Positions 16,616-25,601 of a stretch of 64,000 nt of DNA are shown in pieces. The position numbers and the translations under genes were made by a program. This DNA is from Meiothermus sp. (lineage in GTDB: Bacteria; Deinococcota; Deinococci; Deinococcales; Thermaceae). Within the stretch, counting starts at the first letter, position 1, and every line of letters starts with the position of its first letter. The stretch covers positions 2,460,501 to 2,524,500 of the forward strand of contig NZ_BPIM01000001.1 in assembly GCF_026004115.1 (NCBI RefSeq). The letters run 5' to 3'. The notes beneath the pieces are model-generated. The model searched no databases. It had not been told where the DNA came from and saw only the letters and a list, made by a program, of their open reading frames with translations.

Positions 16616-17113
16616 ATGAAAAAGCCACTCTTCGCCTTCACCCTGCTGCTGGTTTTTGCCGGCTGCATTCCCATCGGTACCAACCCTGCCGATGCCCTCT
16701 TGATTTCCGACCTGCGCTACGAGAGCAACTTCCGCGATGCCAGCGGGCGTTCGTACATCTGCGACAACAAACTCACCACCCTGACCTATAGCTTCCGCTA
16801 CAACGACTTTGCCCGCATCGCTCGCTGGGACTCCCGTCTGGTGGGCGAGACCACTGGCCAGGCCACCCATACCCTCAGCATGAGCAAGGACACCGGCGGT
16901 TACCTCAACCAGAACAACCGCATCAGCGTGAACTGGGCCTTGAGCCAGGGGACGGCCCCCTTGAGTGTATCGCCACAGAGCATCGTAGTAACCCCAGTGC
17001 CCCAGCCCCGCCAGATTGGGGCGACCCGCCTGGAGCTAATCGTTTTTGCCATCAATGGCAGTTCGGCCCGGCTGGTTTTTCCGGGCATTCCGGTCATTGA
17101 CAACTGTCCCTGA
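16616..17113 (+). CDS. Putative lipoprotein of unknown function
   Basis: A 165-residue exported protein with a lipobox (LLLVFAGC, Cys at residue 17). The mature part is probably beta-rich and has cysteines near residues 50 and 164 that might pair. I do not recognise the family. Its stop codon overlaps the -10 box of the next gene (12 bases apart), so the two units are tightly packed. Confidence 0.65.
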   Translation: MKKPLFAFTLLLVFAGCIPIGTNPADALLISDLRYESNFRDASGRSYICDNKLTTLTYSFRYNDFARIARWDSRLVGETTGQATHTLSMSKDTGGYLNQNNRISVNWALSQGTAPLSVSPQSIVVTPVPQPRQIGATRLELIVFAINGSSARLVFPGIPVIDNCP

Positions 17114-17125
17114 TAAGCTATAAGC

Positions 17126-18553
17126 GTGACCCTGAACCTTGGCAAGAAGCACCTGCCATCCTCACACCGCCCCACATACCCCCAACCGGCCCGAACGGCC
17201 CAGGAACTACAGGCTCGGCTAGGCCGGGAGAAGGTTTTGCTCGAGCTGGCCCAGCGGCGCAACTACTCCTACGACGGCATTGCCATGGGTGTGACCCCGG
17301 CTGTGGTGGTGCTGCCGACCTCGACTGCCGATGTGGTCGAGACTGTGCGGTTCGCCAATCAGGTGGGTCTGCCCATTGTGGCACGCGGGGCGGCCAGTGG
17401 TTTGTCGGGCGGGGCGGTGCCAATCCAGGAGTCCATCGTGATGTCATTTACCCGTATGACTGGCCTGCACATCGACCCCCAAGCCCGCATCGCCACGGTG
17501 CAGCCGGGGGTGGTTACGCTGCAGATCAGCGAGCTGGCCAAACCTTATGGGCTATGGTATCCCCCTGATCCGGCTTCTTTTCGCACCAGCACCATTGGGG
17601 GCAATCTGGCCGAAAACGCTGGAGGGCCGATGTGCTTCAAGAAGGGTGTGACCGGCGATTATGTGGTGGAGCTCGAGTTCGTGGACTTTGCCGGGCAGGT
17701 GCACCGCCTGCGGCGCGAGGCCTACGACCTGGTGGGCTTGCTGGTGGGTTCCGAGGGTACGCTGGGGCTTATCACCGAAGCCAAACTGCGCCTGGAGCCC
17801 ATCCCGCGCTACACCCGTACCCTGATGGCCATTTTCAACGAAGTGGGGCGGGCCGCCGAAGCCGTCTCGGAGGCCATTGCGGCCGGTGCGGTGCCAAGCA
17901 AGCTCGAGTTCATGGACAACGGTTGCATCAATGCCGTGGAAGACTACCTCAAGCTAGGGCTGCCCCGCGAGGCAGCGGCCATTTTGCTGGTAGATACCGA
18001 TGGCGACGACCCCCAGATAGTCGAGGAGGAGCTGGCCTGGGTGGCCGAAGCCTGCCAGAAGCATGGGGCCACCGTGCGCTTGGCACAGACCATGGCCGAG
18101 AGCGAAGCCCTATGGAAGGCCCGCCGTTCCATTTCTCCCGCCATCGGCGCCATTAAGCCTAAGCGCATGAATGAGGACATCGCGGTACCGCGCTCGAGCC
18201 TGCCCGAGGTGATGCGCAGCATCGAAGCGCTGGGTCAGGCCTATGGCCTGCGGGTGGTGCAGTTTGGGCATATTGGGGATGGCAACCTGCACCCCAATGT
18301 GCTCTACGACCCCAAAGTGGATCCGGAAGAAAAGGTCTGGGAACTCTTGCACGAGATAGCCCGGGTGGCCCTGCGGCATGGAGGGGTTTTGTCCGGAGAG
18401 CACGGCATTGGCATTATGAAGCGCGACTTTATGAGCGAAGCGGTCGACCCCGAGACCTTAGAGGCTTTGCGCAAAGTCAAGGCGGCTTTCGACCCACGGA
18501 ACCGCTTGAATCCGGGTAAAGTGTTGCCTGAAGCCCACTCGTTCACGGACTAA
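17126..18553 (+). CDS. FAD-linked oxidase, glycolate oxidase GlcD-like
   Basis: A 475-residue flavoprotein. The FAD-binding PCMH domain (about 50-235) includes [17 protein letters not shown] and the pyrophosphate-binding [21 protein letters not shown]. The C-terminal cap domain (about 235-470) ends with [29 protein letters not shown] and [13 protein letters not shown]. Relatives oxidise glycolate or D-lactate. No glcE or glcF follows, so the acceptor is unknown. The GTG start lies six bases after TAAGCT (17114-17119), making it probably leaderless. Confidence 0.9.
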   Translation: MTLNLGKKHLPSSHRPTYPQPARTAQELQARLGREKVLLELAQRRNYSYDGIAMGVTPAVVVLPTSTADVVETVRFANQVGLPIVARGAASGLSGGAVPIQESIVMSFTRMTGLHIDPQARIATVQPGVVTLQISELAKPYGLWYPPDPASFRTSTIGGNLAENAGGPMCFKKGVTGDYVVELEFVDFAGQVHRLRREAYDLVGLLVGSEGTLGLITEAKLRLEPIPRYTRTLMAIFNEVGRAAEAVSEAIAAGAVPSKLEFMDNGCINAVEDYLKLGLPREAAAILLVDTDGDDPQIVEEELAWVAEACQKHGATVRLAQTMAESEALWKARRSISPAIGAIKPKRMNEDIAVPRSSLPEVMRSIEALGQAYGLRVVQFGHIGDGNLHPNVLYDPKVDPEEKVWELLHEIARVALRHGGVLSGEHGIGIMKRDFMSEAVDPETLEALRKVKAAFDPRNRLNPGKVLPEAHSFTD

Positions 18554-18570
18554 GCAGTAAAGCTGAATAA

Positions 18571-19134
18571 ATGATCAAAAACCCGTGGCTTTTGCTGCTG
18601 GTGCTTTTTAGTACTCAAGGGTTGGCCCAAACTCAAAATCAATTCTCGGTAGGGCCAGCAATAGTGGCTGAGCCGCTGATCTTTGTTGAACAGGCCGAGG
18701 GGCCAAGCCGAGAACCCGAACGACCCTCCTGGGATCGGCTACTCCTGGGCCCTGCCCCGGAGGGCTTCCGCGGGCTGGCGATTTCGGCCCGGCTGCTGGC
18801 CTGGAGCGTGCCCTGGACGCTGGCGGGTTCTACCATGGGGCTCTTGAGCGACGACCTCTGGCAGCGCTCGTTCTGGCTCACCAACTCGATTTGGGCGGCG
18901 GTTAACTCCGGCATTGCCCTGGTGGGGTTGCTGGGTTCTGAGCCCGATAAAAACAACCTGCGCGACCTGCTCTACATTAATGCAGGGCTGGATGTGCTCT
19001 ACATCGCGGGAGGCGTTTTCCTGGCTTTGCAGCCCGATGCCCGCAGCCAGGGGGCGGGCTGGGCCATTGCCCTGCAAGGGGCCTGGCTGCTGCTCTTTGA
19101 CCTGTTCAATGCCCTGGCGCTGGAGAACTCTTGA
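18571..19134 (+). CDS. Exported/membrane protein of unknown function
   Basis: A 187-residue protein with a signal peptide (about 1-19, ending GLAQT) and three or four hydrophobic stretches (about 70-90, 100-120, 130-150, 160-183). The family is not one I can name. It starts 17 bases after the GlcD-like gene on the same strand, so the two may be cotranscribed. Its end overlaps the convergent gene at 19106 by 29 bases. Confidence 0.6.
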   Translation: MIKNPWLLLLVLFSTQGLAQTQNQFSVGPAIVAEPLIFVEQAEGPSREPERPSWDRLLLGPAPEGFRGLAISARLLAWSVPWTLAGSTMGLLSDDLWQRSFWLTNSIWAAVNSGIALVGLLGSEPDKNNLRDLLYINAGLDVLYIAGGVFLALQPDARSQGAGWAIALQGAWLLLFDLFNALALENS

Positions 19135-19531
19135 CACTCGTTAGCGAACGCACAAAGGCGATGGCTTCCTCGGCCTCGGCCAGGCGGGGTTCTCGACCCT
19201 GAAACCAGGCCCAAAGCCCGTCCATATCCAGGTTTTGCAGGTTATGGGGTTCCCCCAGAATGATTTTGTGGTCGCCGTCGGGCAGCCAGATCATGCCCAG
19301 TACCGATCCTTGAAGCCTGCGTCCTACCGCAACGGGTTCCCGGCTGGCCCATATGGCATCGAGTGCGGCCTGGTCGGCAGGGTTGAAATATCCCGGAATC
19401 TGGCCGTAATTCACGGGTGGAAGGCCCCACTCGGCCCGCCAGGGGGGGTTCCGGGGCACCAGCCTTTGGCCGTCCCAATCAAAGCGCAGGGGGCTGCCCA
19501 GGCTCCACTCCACAATCATCTCGAGGCGCAT
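19106..19531 (-). CDS. Diverged inorganic pyrophosphatase-like protein
   Basis: A 141-residue protein resembling a shortened family I pyrophosphatase: VEWSLGS near the start, PPVNYGQIPGYFNPADQAALD and LGMIWLPDGDHKIILGEPH. Placed against E. coli PPase, the positions of Asp65, Asp70 and Asp102 seem kept, while Asp67 is replaced by Ala and the usual DGDPxD is broken. So it may be a relative with altered activity rather than the housekeeping enzyme. It lies just downstream of mgtE, a Mg transporter, on the same strand... ending in a 29-base overlap with the convergent gene. Confidence 0.6.
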   Translation of the reverse strand: MRLEMIVEWSLGSPLRFDWDGQRLVPRNPPWRAEWGLPPVNYGQIPGYFNPADQAALDAIWASREPVAVGRRLQGSVLGMIWLPDGDHKIILGEPHNLQNLDMDGLWAWFQGREPRLAEAEEAIAFVRSLTSVKSSPAPGH

Positions 19532-19575
19532 GGTTGCTCCTGTTCGCGCTGCTGGCGGGCCAACCGCTCAGACTT

Positions 19576-20937
19576 TCATAGGTTGAGCAGCCATCGGGCC
19601 ACACTCAAGTACACCACCAGCCCGCTTACGTCGGTCACGGTAGCAATGAGGGGGTTCGAAATCAGGGCCGGGTCGAGCCGCAGGCGGCGCAACAGAAGGG
19701 GCAGCATGGCCCCCACCACATTGGCCAGCAGAACCACGAGCCCTAAAGAAATGCCCACCACCACCAGCAGGTCTTTTTGCCCGTCAATGATAACCTTGAT
19801 GGTCAGCAGGGTGGCCAGGGTCAAACCCAGCAGCATGCCTACCCCCAGCTCTTTGCGCATGATTCGTAACCAGTCGCCCAGGGTCACGTCGCGCGTGGCC
19901 AACGCCCGCACGATCAGGGTGCTCGACTGATTACCGGTGTTGCCGCCGGTACCCACCAGCACCGGAACGTAGAAAGCCAAAGCAGTGACCGCCTCGAGCA
20001 CCGACTCGAAGCCTTGCAGGATGCTGCTGGTGATGCTGCCGGTCACGATCAGGATAATCAGCCAGCGCACCCGGGCGCTCCAGAGCTCCCACACGCTCGA
20101 CTTGCTGTACACCAGCTCGGGCGATTCCACCGCGCCCAGCCGGTAGATGTCTTCGGTAGCCTCCTCCTGGATGACGTCTACCACGTCGTCAATGGTGACA
20201 ATCCCCACCAGTTTTTTATCCTCGTCCACCACCGGCAGCACCGTGAAGTTGTAGTCGGCCATCAGGCGGGCTACTTCTTCCTGGTCGGTGTTGTCGCGAA
20301 CGAAGATGACATCGGGGTTCATGATCTCCGCGACGCGGGTTTTGGGGTCGGCCACAATCAGGTCGCGCAGCGTGAGTACCCCTTCCAGGCGTTCTTCGGC
20401 GTCCACCACGTATATCACGTAAATCTGCTCGGCGTCGGGGGCCTCGCGGCGCAGAAAGCGGAACACCTCCTCGACCCGCATGGCATCGCGTACCGCGATG
20501 TACTCCGAGGTCATGATGCCCCCGGCCTCGTCCTCGTCGTACTCGGTTAGCTCTTCGACCTCGGCCCGGGTCTCGGGGTCGAGCTGGCGGAGCAGGGCCT
20601 CGGCCTGGGCCGGGTTTTCCTCCTCGACGGCGTTGATGGTGTCGGCCAGGTCGTCCAGCGAGAGTTCGTCTAAAAGCTCCTTGACCCGCCAGGGGGGCAA
20701 AGCCTCCAGGAGTTCGGCTTGTTCGGTTTCCTCGAGGTGGCTGAAGACCTCCGCCGCATCGGCGGGGGAGAGCAGGGTCAGGATGGGGAGGCGATGTTCG
20801 GGGGCAAACGCCGACCAGTGCTCCAGAATTTGCGCCGGATACAGCTCTTCCAGCGCTGCTTTGACCTTGAAGGCGTCGCTCTCCTCGAGGGCCCTTTGGA
20901 GGGCGTCCAGCCCAACCAGGTTTTGGGTGTCGTACAT
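19576..20937 (-). CDS. mgtE: Magnesium transporter MgtE
   Basis: A 453-residue MgtE channel. Domains in order: N domain of helical repeats (about 1-130), tandem CBS domains (about 140-260, with GIMTSEYIAV and EIMNPDVIFV), a linker helix and five membrane helices (about 285-453) including the pore segment VLVGTGGNTGNQSS. The N and CBS domains bind Mg and close the pore when cytosolic Mg is high. The start ATG is preceded by AAGGAGG. A hairpin lies upstream at 21018-21035, too simple for an M-box riboswitch. Confidence 0.96.
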   Translation of the reverse strand: MYDTQNLVGLDALQRALEESDAFKVKAALEELYPAQILEHWSAFAPEHRLPILTLLSPADAAEVFSHLEETEQAELLEALPPWRVKELLDELSLDDLADTINAVEEENPAQAEALLRQLDPETRAEVEELTEYDEDEAGGIMTSEYIAVRDAMRVEEVFRFLRREAPDAEQIYVIYVVDAEERLEGVLTLRDLIVADPKTRVAEIMNPDVIFVRDNTDQEEVARLMADYNFTVLPVVDEDKKLVGIVTIDDVVDVIQEEATEDIYRLGAVESPELVYSKSSVWELWSARVRWLIILIVTGSITSSILQGFESVLEAVTALAFYVPVLVGTGGNTGNQSSTLIVRALATRDVTLGDWLRIMRKELGVGMLLGLTLATLLTIKVIIDGQKDLLVVVGISLGLVVLLANVVGAMLPLLLRRLRLDPALISNPLIATVTDVSGLVVYLSVARWLLNL

Positions 20938-21017
20938 GTGCGGCCTCCTTCGGTTTTCGGCTTGGGCCGAATCTTGGAAGGAAGCTCCGCAGGGTACACG
21001 GTTTGTCGAGGATTACA

Positions 21018-21035
21018 CGGTGTGGGAGCACACCG
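21018..21035 (-). promoter_or_regulatory. Hairpin upstream of mgtE
   Basis: CGGTGTG and CACACCG form a perfect 7-bp stem with a 4-base loop, about 80 bases before the mgtE start. It could be an operator or a leader hairpin. I see no T-run after it, so it is not a terminator. Confidence 0.3.
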
Positions 21036-21192
21036 GGTAAAATCTTCGACTAGAACTGTGATCTTCCACGGTGCCTCCATAACCTTGCGCCTTGAACCCT
21101 GTGTTCTTGGCCTTACAAGGTGGCGAAAATGCCTCTAGTAGGTTAACACTTAAGGCCCCACGAGGCAAGCAAATCTGGCCATGTCGCCTGCT

Positions 21193-21558
21193 TCAATGTG
21201 CCGATGTCTTGTCGCAGGTCGCAGGCTTTTCACCCCGGTCTATGGCCTCGGTGGTTTCGGAAAGCACTTCTATCACCCAGCTAGCCTGCTGCTTGTAGCG
21301 GGCTTTACCGTCGGGTAGTTCGCACGAAAGAAACAGATCGGGGTAGTAGCCCTGTCCGCTGGGAGTTTGCTGAATCATATCAGCCATGAACAACTCGCAA
21401 CCCCAGGCCTCGGCACTATCGAAAATAAGGCGATTCAAGCGGCTGATGAGCCGGTTGTGGTTGGCGGTTCCACCCGCCATGGCAAACAGATAACCGTCGA
21501 CCCATTCGTGGCGCTTTTGGGTATGGGCCTCGAGCTCCAAATACTCATTAAGGCTGGC
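21193..21558 (-). pseudogene. Truncated Uma2-family (DUF820) endonuclease-like gene
   Basis: The translated stretch ASLNEYLELEAHTQKRHEWV...GYLFAMAGGTANHN...YYPDLFLSCE...ASWVIEVLSETTEAIDRGEK is a typical Uma2/DUF820 nuclease-fold domain, with the acidic and Lys/Glu positions in PDLF and VIEVLS. There is no good start codon (only TTG at 21540). After EKPATCDKTSAH the frame ends about 60 residues short of the family's usual C-terminus, with no continuation in any frame. It is probably a decaying remnant, flanked on its 5' side by repeat B copy 2. Confidence 0.7.
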
Positions 21559-21621
21559 CTGGCCCGCCGGGTTTGCCGTGCCATTGATGCAGTTACCGTT
21601 ATACCGGTGCGGTTTGGGCGC

Positions 21622-21745
21622 TTAGTGGTCTGGTAACCAGGAATTCAGTATACACAGCAGCCCTTCTCAATGAGCCGCACATCGCAATTTTGGGCAGTCA
21701 ACGTGCTTCAACGTGTACCGCAAAATAAGTTACCTGTGCACTTAG
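21622..21745. repeat. Repeat family B, copy 2
   Basis: A 124-bp element with TTAG at both edges (21622-21625 and 21742-21745) and imperfect terminal inverted repeats (GTGGTCTGGTAACC against GTGCACAGGTAACTT). It is strongly similar to copy 1 throughout. The rest of the gap (21746-21950) holds no gene; TTGACA at 21857 with TACCCT 18 bases on could be an upstream ffh promoter. Confidence 0.82.
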
Positions 21746-21969
21746 TTGCCTGGTCTTCGGTAACGATTTCGCCAAAGCCATTCTGTCTTTGCGCTGGGCC
21801 TTCGGCACTTTCACACCAAGCCCTGAAGATTAGTTTATTGTCATATTACCTGATATTGACATGCTCAATCCATTGCTGCTACCCTAGCGGGCGGCCTTTG
21901 GGAATTGGCCTTGAAATCGCAAAAGTAATATGAGTGGTTTCTTGGGCACCCCTCGGCTAGACTAAACAT

Positions 21970-23274
21970 ATGTTTGAGACCCTTTCCCAACGCATTCGCG
22001 CTGCTGTGGACAAGCTGCGCGGGCGGGGCCGCATTAGCGAGGCCGACCTCAAGGCCACCCTGCGCGAGATTCGCATGTCGCTCCTGGAGGCCGATGTCAA
22101 CTTCGAGGTCGCCAAAAACTTCGTAAACAGGGTACAGGAGAAAACCCTGGGCCAGGCTGTGCTGGAGAGCCTCACCCCGGCGGAGCAAATCCTGACTGTG
22201 GTCTACGAAGAGCTGGTGCAGATGCTGGGAGGGGAAGCCAAACAGCCGGTGCTCAAGAACGAGGGCAACCTGTGGTTTATGGTGGGCTTGCAAGGCTCGG
22301 GGAAGACCACCACCACCGGCAAGCTGGCCCAGTTCTATAAGTCCAAGGGGCGCCGCCCCTTGCTGGTCGCTGCCGACACCCAGCGCCCCGCCGCCCGCGA
22401 GCAGCTGCGCATTCTGGGCGAGAAGATTGGGGTGCCGGTGCTCGAGGTCGCCGATAACGAGCGCCCCGAGACCACCCGCACCCGCCTGCAGCAGCACCTG
22501 ACCTTCGACTACCGCGACCTGGTCATTGTGGACACCGCAGGCCGCCTGCAAATAGACGAAGCCCTGATGGACGAGCTGGCCCGGCTCAAAGAGGTGCTGG
22601 GCCCCTCCGAGACCCTGCTGGTAGTGGACAGCATGACCGGTCAGGAGGCCCTGAACGTTTCCAAAACCTTCGATGAGCGGATTGGAGTCTCGGGTCTGAT
22701 TCTGACCAAGCTCGACGGCGATGCCCGGGGTGGGGCGGCGCTTTCGGCCCGGCACGTGACCGGCAAGCCCATCTACTTTGCGGGGGTTTCGGAGAAACTC
22801 GAGGGTCTCGAGCCCTTCTACCCCGACCGGCTGGCCCAGCGCATCCTGGGCATGGGCGATCTCCAGACCTTGCTGGAGAAGGCTAAGCAGGCCGAGCTCG
22901 AGGCCCCCCAGAAAGACCTCAAGGAAATCACCCTGGAAGACCTCATCACCCAGATGCGCCAGATGCGCAAAATGGGCAGCTTCACCGAAATCCTGGGCAT
23001 GATTCCCGGTATGTCGCGGATGCTCCCGGCTGGCTTTTCGGTAGACGAAAAACAGGTGAACCGCATGGAGGCCATTGTGCTCTCCATGACCCCCAAAGAG
23101 CGGCGTGACCCCAGGATACTCAATGCCTCGCGGCGCAAACGCATCGCAGCAGGCTCGGGAACCTCGGTGCAGGAGGTCAACCGCCTCATCAAAACCTTCG
23201 AGGACACCAAGCAGATGTTGAAAACCCTGGCCAAACAGCAGCAAAGAGGGGGCAGGGGGCTCTTCAGGCGATAG
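21970..23274 (+). CDS. ffh: Signal recognition particle GTPase Ffh (SRP54)
   Basis: A 434-residue SRP54 protein: N domain (1-90), G domain (about 95-295) with the P-loop [36 protein letters not shown], and the methionine-rich M domain (about 320-430) with the RNA-binding [15 protein letters not shown]. It targets nascent membrane proteins to FtsY. The ATG lies six bases after TAGACT (21958-21963), so it is probably leaderless. It heads the ffh-rpsP-khpA-rimM-trmD cluster. Confidence 0.98.
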   Translation: MFETLSQRIRAAVDKLRGRGRISEADLKATLREIRMSLLEADVNFEVAKNFVNRVQEKTLGQAVLESLTPAEQILTVVYEELVQMLGGEAKQPVLKNEGNLWFMVGLQGSGKTTTTGKLAQFYKSKGRRPLLVAADTQRPAAREQLRILGEKIGVPVLEVADNERPETTRTRLQQHLTFDYRDLVIVDTAGRLQIDEALMDELARLKEVLGPSETLLVVDSMTGQEALNVSKTFDERIGVSGLILTKLDGDARGGAALSARHVTGKPIYFAGVSEKLEGLEPFYPDRLAQRILGMGDLQTLLEKAKQAELEAPQKDLKEITLEDLITQMRQMRKMGSFTEILGMIPGMSRMLPAGFSVDEKQVNRMEAIVLSMTPKERRDPRILNASRRKRIAAGSGTSVQEVNRLIKTFEDTKQMLKTLAKQQQRGGRGLFRR

Positions 23275-23379
23275 GTCTCAAGTCGCAAGTCAGAACCCGG
23301 CCTTTCGGCCCTGGACCTGCGACCAGCAATGCGGAAAAAATAACCATACCGCTGTAGACAAAAGAAAAAGGAGAAAACC

Positions 23380-23619
23380 ATGACCAAGATTCGTCTCTCT
23401 CGTTTCGGCTCCAAAGGCAACCCGCACTACCGCATAGTGGTAGTGGACAGCCGTGTCAAGCGCGACGGCGGCTATATCGAGCGCATTGGCTACTACGACC
23501 CCCGCAAGACCACCAGAGACTGGCTCAAGCTCGACCAGGAACGTTTGCAGTACTGGCTGGGTGTTGGCGCCCAACCCACCGACACCGTCAAGAAGCTCAT
23601 CAAACAAGCCAGCGCATAA
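23380..23619 (+). CDS. rpsP: Ribosomal protein bS16
   Basis: A 79-residue S16 protein: [23 protein letters not shown], then [11 protein letters not shown] and the C-terminal helix [15 protein letters not shown]. It is a small-subunit assembly protein. ATG 23380 follows AAGGAG. It stands 105 bases after ffh. The order rpsP-khpA-rimM-trmD is the classical bacterial cluster. Confidence 0.97.
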   Translation: MTKIRLSRFGSKGNPHYRIVVVDSRVKRDGGYIERIGYYDPRKTTRDWLKLDQERLQYWLGVGAQPTDTVKKLIKQASA

Positions 23620-23634
23620 GCTGCCCAAGGCGAT

Positions 23635-23700
23635 AAGCCGAAAGCTAAAGGCTCAAAACCCCTGGGCTTTCGGCTTTTAGCTTTTGGCTTTAGGCTAGTG
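23635..23700 (+). repeat. Heptad repeat and hairpin between rpsP and khpA
   Basis: Tandem 7-bp units GCTTTCG, GCTTTTA, GCTTTTG, GCTTTAG (23666-23693) with the complementary AAGCCGAAAGC at 23635-23645. Together they form an 11-bp stem (23635-23645 with 23666-23676) and a 20-base loop followed by a T-rich stretch. This could slow or partly end transcription after rpsP. Confidence 0.65.
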
Positions 23701-23703
23701 CTT

Positions 23704-23922
23704 ATGAAAGACCTGGTTGAGTACCTGGCCAAAGCCGTTGTAGATCACCCGGCCTCCATTCGCGTAGATGAGCGCCGGGGCCGCGAAGGTTTGGTGTATT
23801 ACATCGAAACTCATCCTGAAGACAAGGGCCGCATCATCGGACGGCAGGGTCGCGTCATCGAGAGTATCCGCACGGTGGTGCGTTCGTTTGCTCGAGGCCG
23901 GGTTTCGGTGGAGGTGCGCTAA
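23704..23922 (+). CDS. khpA: KH-domain RNA-binding protein KhpA
   Basis: A 72-residue single KH domain (YlqC/KhpA type) with the GxxG loop IIGRQGRVIESIRTVVRSFA. KhpA pairs with KhpB and binds RNAs linked to cell size and division. The ATG at 23704 is preferred; a GTG two codons upstream (23698) is possible. No clear Shine-Dalgarno site is present since the upstream region is the heptad repeat. It is followed 29 bases later by rimM. Confidence 0.92.
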   Translation: MKDLVEYLAKAVVDHPASIRVDERRGREGLVYYIETHPEDKGRIIGRQGRVIESIRTVVRSFARGRVSVEVR

Positions 23923-23951
23923 GCCCAAACCCCTGACCCTAACCCCTCTAT

Positions 23952-24440
23952 ATGCGGCGCATCGAAATTGGACGAATCGGAAAAGCCTATGGCATGGCGG
24001 GGGGCCTCAAGTTTCGAGGCGAACCGGTGGTGTATGACCTCGAGCGGGTTTACCTCGAGGGACTGGGTTACCGGGCGATAGAAGAAATTGAGGAGCTGGG
24101 TAACGAGCTGGTGGTGTATCTCTCCGGTGTGCAAAACCGCCAGGAGGCTGAACAGCTGGCCGGTTTGCGCGTATATGCCGACCAGGACGACCTTCCCCAA
24201 CTGGAGGAAGGCGAATACTACTACTTCGAGCTTATAGGCAGGCCGGTTTTTGTGGATGGGCGGCCCTTTGGGGAAGTGGTGGATGTGGAGGATGGCGCGC
24301 AGGAACGGCTCGTCATCAAAGCCAAAGGCACCTCGCTGCGGGCCCAGAGCAAAACCTACCTGGTGCCGCTCCAGGCGCCTTATGTGAAAATCGAGGCCGA
24401 CGGCATTTACATTGAGACCATTCCGGGTTTGCTCGAGTAG
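23952..24440 (+). CDS. rimM: 16S rRNA processing protein RimM
   Basis: A 162-residue RimM: an N-terminal beta-barrel (about 1-85, IEIGRIGKAYGMAGGLKFRG) and a C-terminal PRC-barrel (about 92-160, YYYFELIGRPVF and YLVPLQAPYVKIEADGIYI). It helps mature the 30S head by binding uS19. It lies between khpA and trmD, spacing 18 bases to trmD. Confidence 0.95.
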   Translation: MRRIEIGRIGKAYGMAGGLKFRGEPVVYDLERVYLEGLGYRAIEEIEELGNELVVYLSGVQNRQEAEQLAGLRVYADQDDLPQLEEGEYYYFELIGRPVFVDGRPFGEVVDVEDGAQERLVIKAKGTSLRAQSKTYLVPLQAPYVKIEADGIYIETIPGLLE

Positions 24441-24458
24441 CCGGTATCTGGCTTGACC

Positions 24459-25172
24459 ATGAAATACACCATCCTGACCCTGTTTCCTGACCTGATCCGC
24501 CCCTGGACGGAAGAGTCAATTGTTCAAAAAGCCATTCAGAAAGGCCTGATTGAAGTAGATATCCGCGATATCCGGGCCTACAGCGAAGACAAACACAAAA
24601 CTGTAGACGACACCCCCTATGGCGGTGGAGCCGGCATGGTGATGCGGGTGGACGTGGTGGTGCGGGCCCTCGAGGCCGCCGGGCCAGCCGACGAGCGCAT
24701 TCTGCTAAGCCCTGCCGGAGCACCCTTTACCCAGCGCATGGCCGAGGAGCTAGCCCGGAAGTCACACCTGGTGCTTTTGTGTGGGCGCTACGAAGGGATT
24801 GATGCCCGGGTGGAGCACTTTGTGACCCGCGAGGTTTCCATAGGCGACTACGTGCTGATGGGCGGGGAGCTGGGGGCGCTGGTCATTCTGGAAGCCACCG
24901 CCCGCTTGATTCCGGGGGTCATAAAAGAAGCCGAAAGCCACCAGCAGGACTCCTTTTCTACCGGCTTGCTGGACTACCCCCACTACACCCGGCCCCCGGA
25001 GTTCCGGGGCCAGAGCGTGCCAGAGATCCTGACCTCGGGCCACCACGCCAAAATTGCCGAATGGAGGCGCAAGCAAGCCCTCAAGCGAACCAAAGATCGC
25101 CGACCCGATCTGCTCGAAAAAGCGGAGCTAACGGCAAAGGATTTGGTCTGGCTCGAGGAAGCGGAATCTTGA
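24459..25172 (+). CDS. trmD: tRNA (guanine-37-N1)-methyltransferase TrmD
   Basis: A 237-residue SPOUT-fold methyltransferase that makes m1G37 in tRNAs. The trefoil-knot S-adenosylmethionine site is visible ([30 protein letters not shown]), as are the catalytic-region Asp in [11 protein letters not shown] and a C-terminal helical domain ([18 protein letters not shown]). The ATG at 24459 is taken as start; a TTG two codons earlier is in frame. It ends the cluster; rplS has its own promoter downstream. Confidence 0.96.
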   Translation: MKYTILTLFPDLIRPWTEESIVQKAIQKGLIEVDIRDIRAYSEDKHKTVDDTPYGGGAGMVMRVDVVVRALEAAGPADERILLSPAGAPFTQRMAEELARKSHLVLLCGRYEGIDARVEHFVTREVSIGDYVLMGGELGALVILEATARLIPGVIKEAESHQQDSFSTGLLDYPHYTRPPEFRGQSVPEILTSGHHAKIAEWRRKQALKRTKDRRPDLLEKAELTAKDLVWLEEAES

Positions 25173-25271
25173 GTCCAGTGTTGTGGAGACTGGTTTTCAG
25201 GGCCGGGTATTCTGCAAGGCCCTATACCGACAGGCTGCGTGAAGGGGCGGGACAACCGCGGAGACAGGGTC

Positions 25272-25420
25272 GGTGCATGAACCCTCGCAAACCTCAGCCA
25301 GGGGCGCTTCAGACGCCTGGGGTTGCAAAATTGCTCGTAGCAAGGCGAGATGGCTGGGTGTTATGCCCCCACCTCGCCTCCCCCGTTGGGGGAGGAAGGC
25401 GTGGCTTTACTTTATGCACC
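25272..25420 (+). ncRNA. Structured non-coding stretch, candidate small RNA or 3' UTR
   Basis: The gap 25173-25601 lacks a protein gene. Within it, GGTGCAT (25272-25278) pairs with ATGCACC (25414-25420), enclosing several hairpins: CCAGG...CCTGG near 25300-25322, TTGC...GCAA, GGCGAG (25344-25349) with CTCGCC (25373-25378), and the perfect CCTCCCCC-GTT-GGGGGAGG (25377-25395). A terminator follows directly. No match to 6S, SRP, tmRNA or RNase P RNA consensus is seen, and no promoter is obvious, so it may be a structured trmD 3' UTR or a relic repeat. Confidence 0.4.
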
Positions 25421-25446
25421 AGCCCTGCCGCGGAGAGGGCTTTTTT
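25421..25446 (+). terminator. Intrinsic terminator before rplS
   Basis: AGCCCT (25421-25426) pairs with AGGGCT (25436-25441), followed by six T. It closes the ffh-trmD transcript or the structured RNA, and its last T residues run into the rplS -35 box. Confidence 0.8.
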
Positions 25447-25473
25447 GACAAGGCCCCACCTGGCTGGTACAAT
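25445..25473 (+). promoter_or_regulatory. Consensus rplS promoter
   Basis: TTGACA (25445-25450), a 17-bp spacer and TACAAT (25468-25473): near-perfect housekeeping promoter. The predicted transcript has a leader of about 120 bases. Confidence 0.85.
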
Positions 25474-25506
25474 CACAACTTGCTGACCTGTCCCGAGTAT
25501 CTGCTT

Positions 25507-25562
25507 TGCGGGTACGTTTGAGGGCAAGAATCCATGAACCCGCAGTTTTGCCTAAGGCAAAA
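25507..25562 (+). promoter_or_regulatory. Structured rplS leader
   Basis: Two stems lie in the 5' UTR: TGCGGGT (25507-25513) with ACCCGCA (25538-25544), and TTTTGCC (25546-25552) with GGCAAAA (25556-25562). Ribosomal protein L19 leaders are known regulatory RNAs in other phyla. Whether this one binds L19 is not shown by the sequence. Confidence 0.4.
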
Positions 25563-25601
25563 GGCGCACAAGTAGGTTCCGCTGGAACAAGGAGTCAGAC
25601 C

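Noticed and set aside
20938-21060. M-box Mg riboswitch before mgtE
   Set aside because: The upstream region is short and has just one simple hairpin, not the multi-stem M-box.
21865-23244. Long antisense reading frame (about 459 codons) opposite ffh
   Set aside because: Mirror of a GC-rich gene; no start signal, His/Gln/Gly-rich low-complexity product and no family resemblance.
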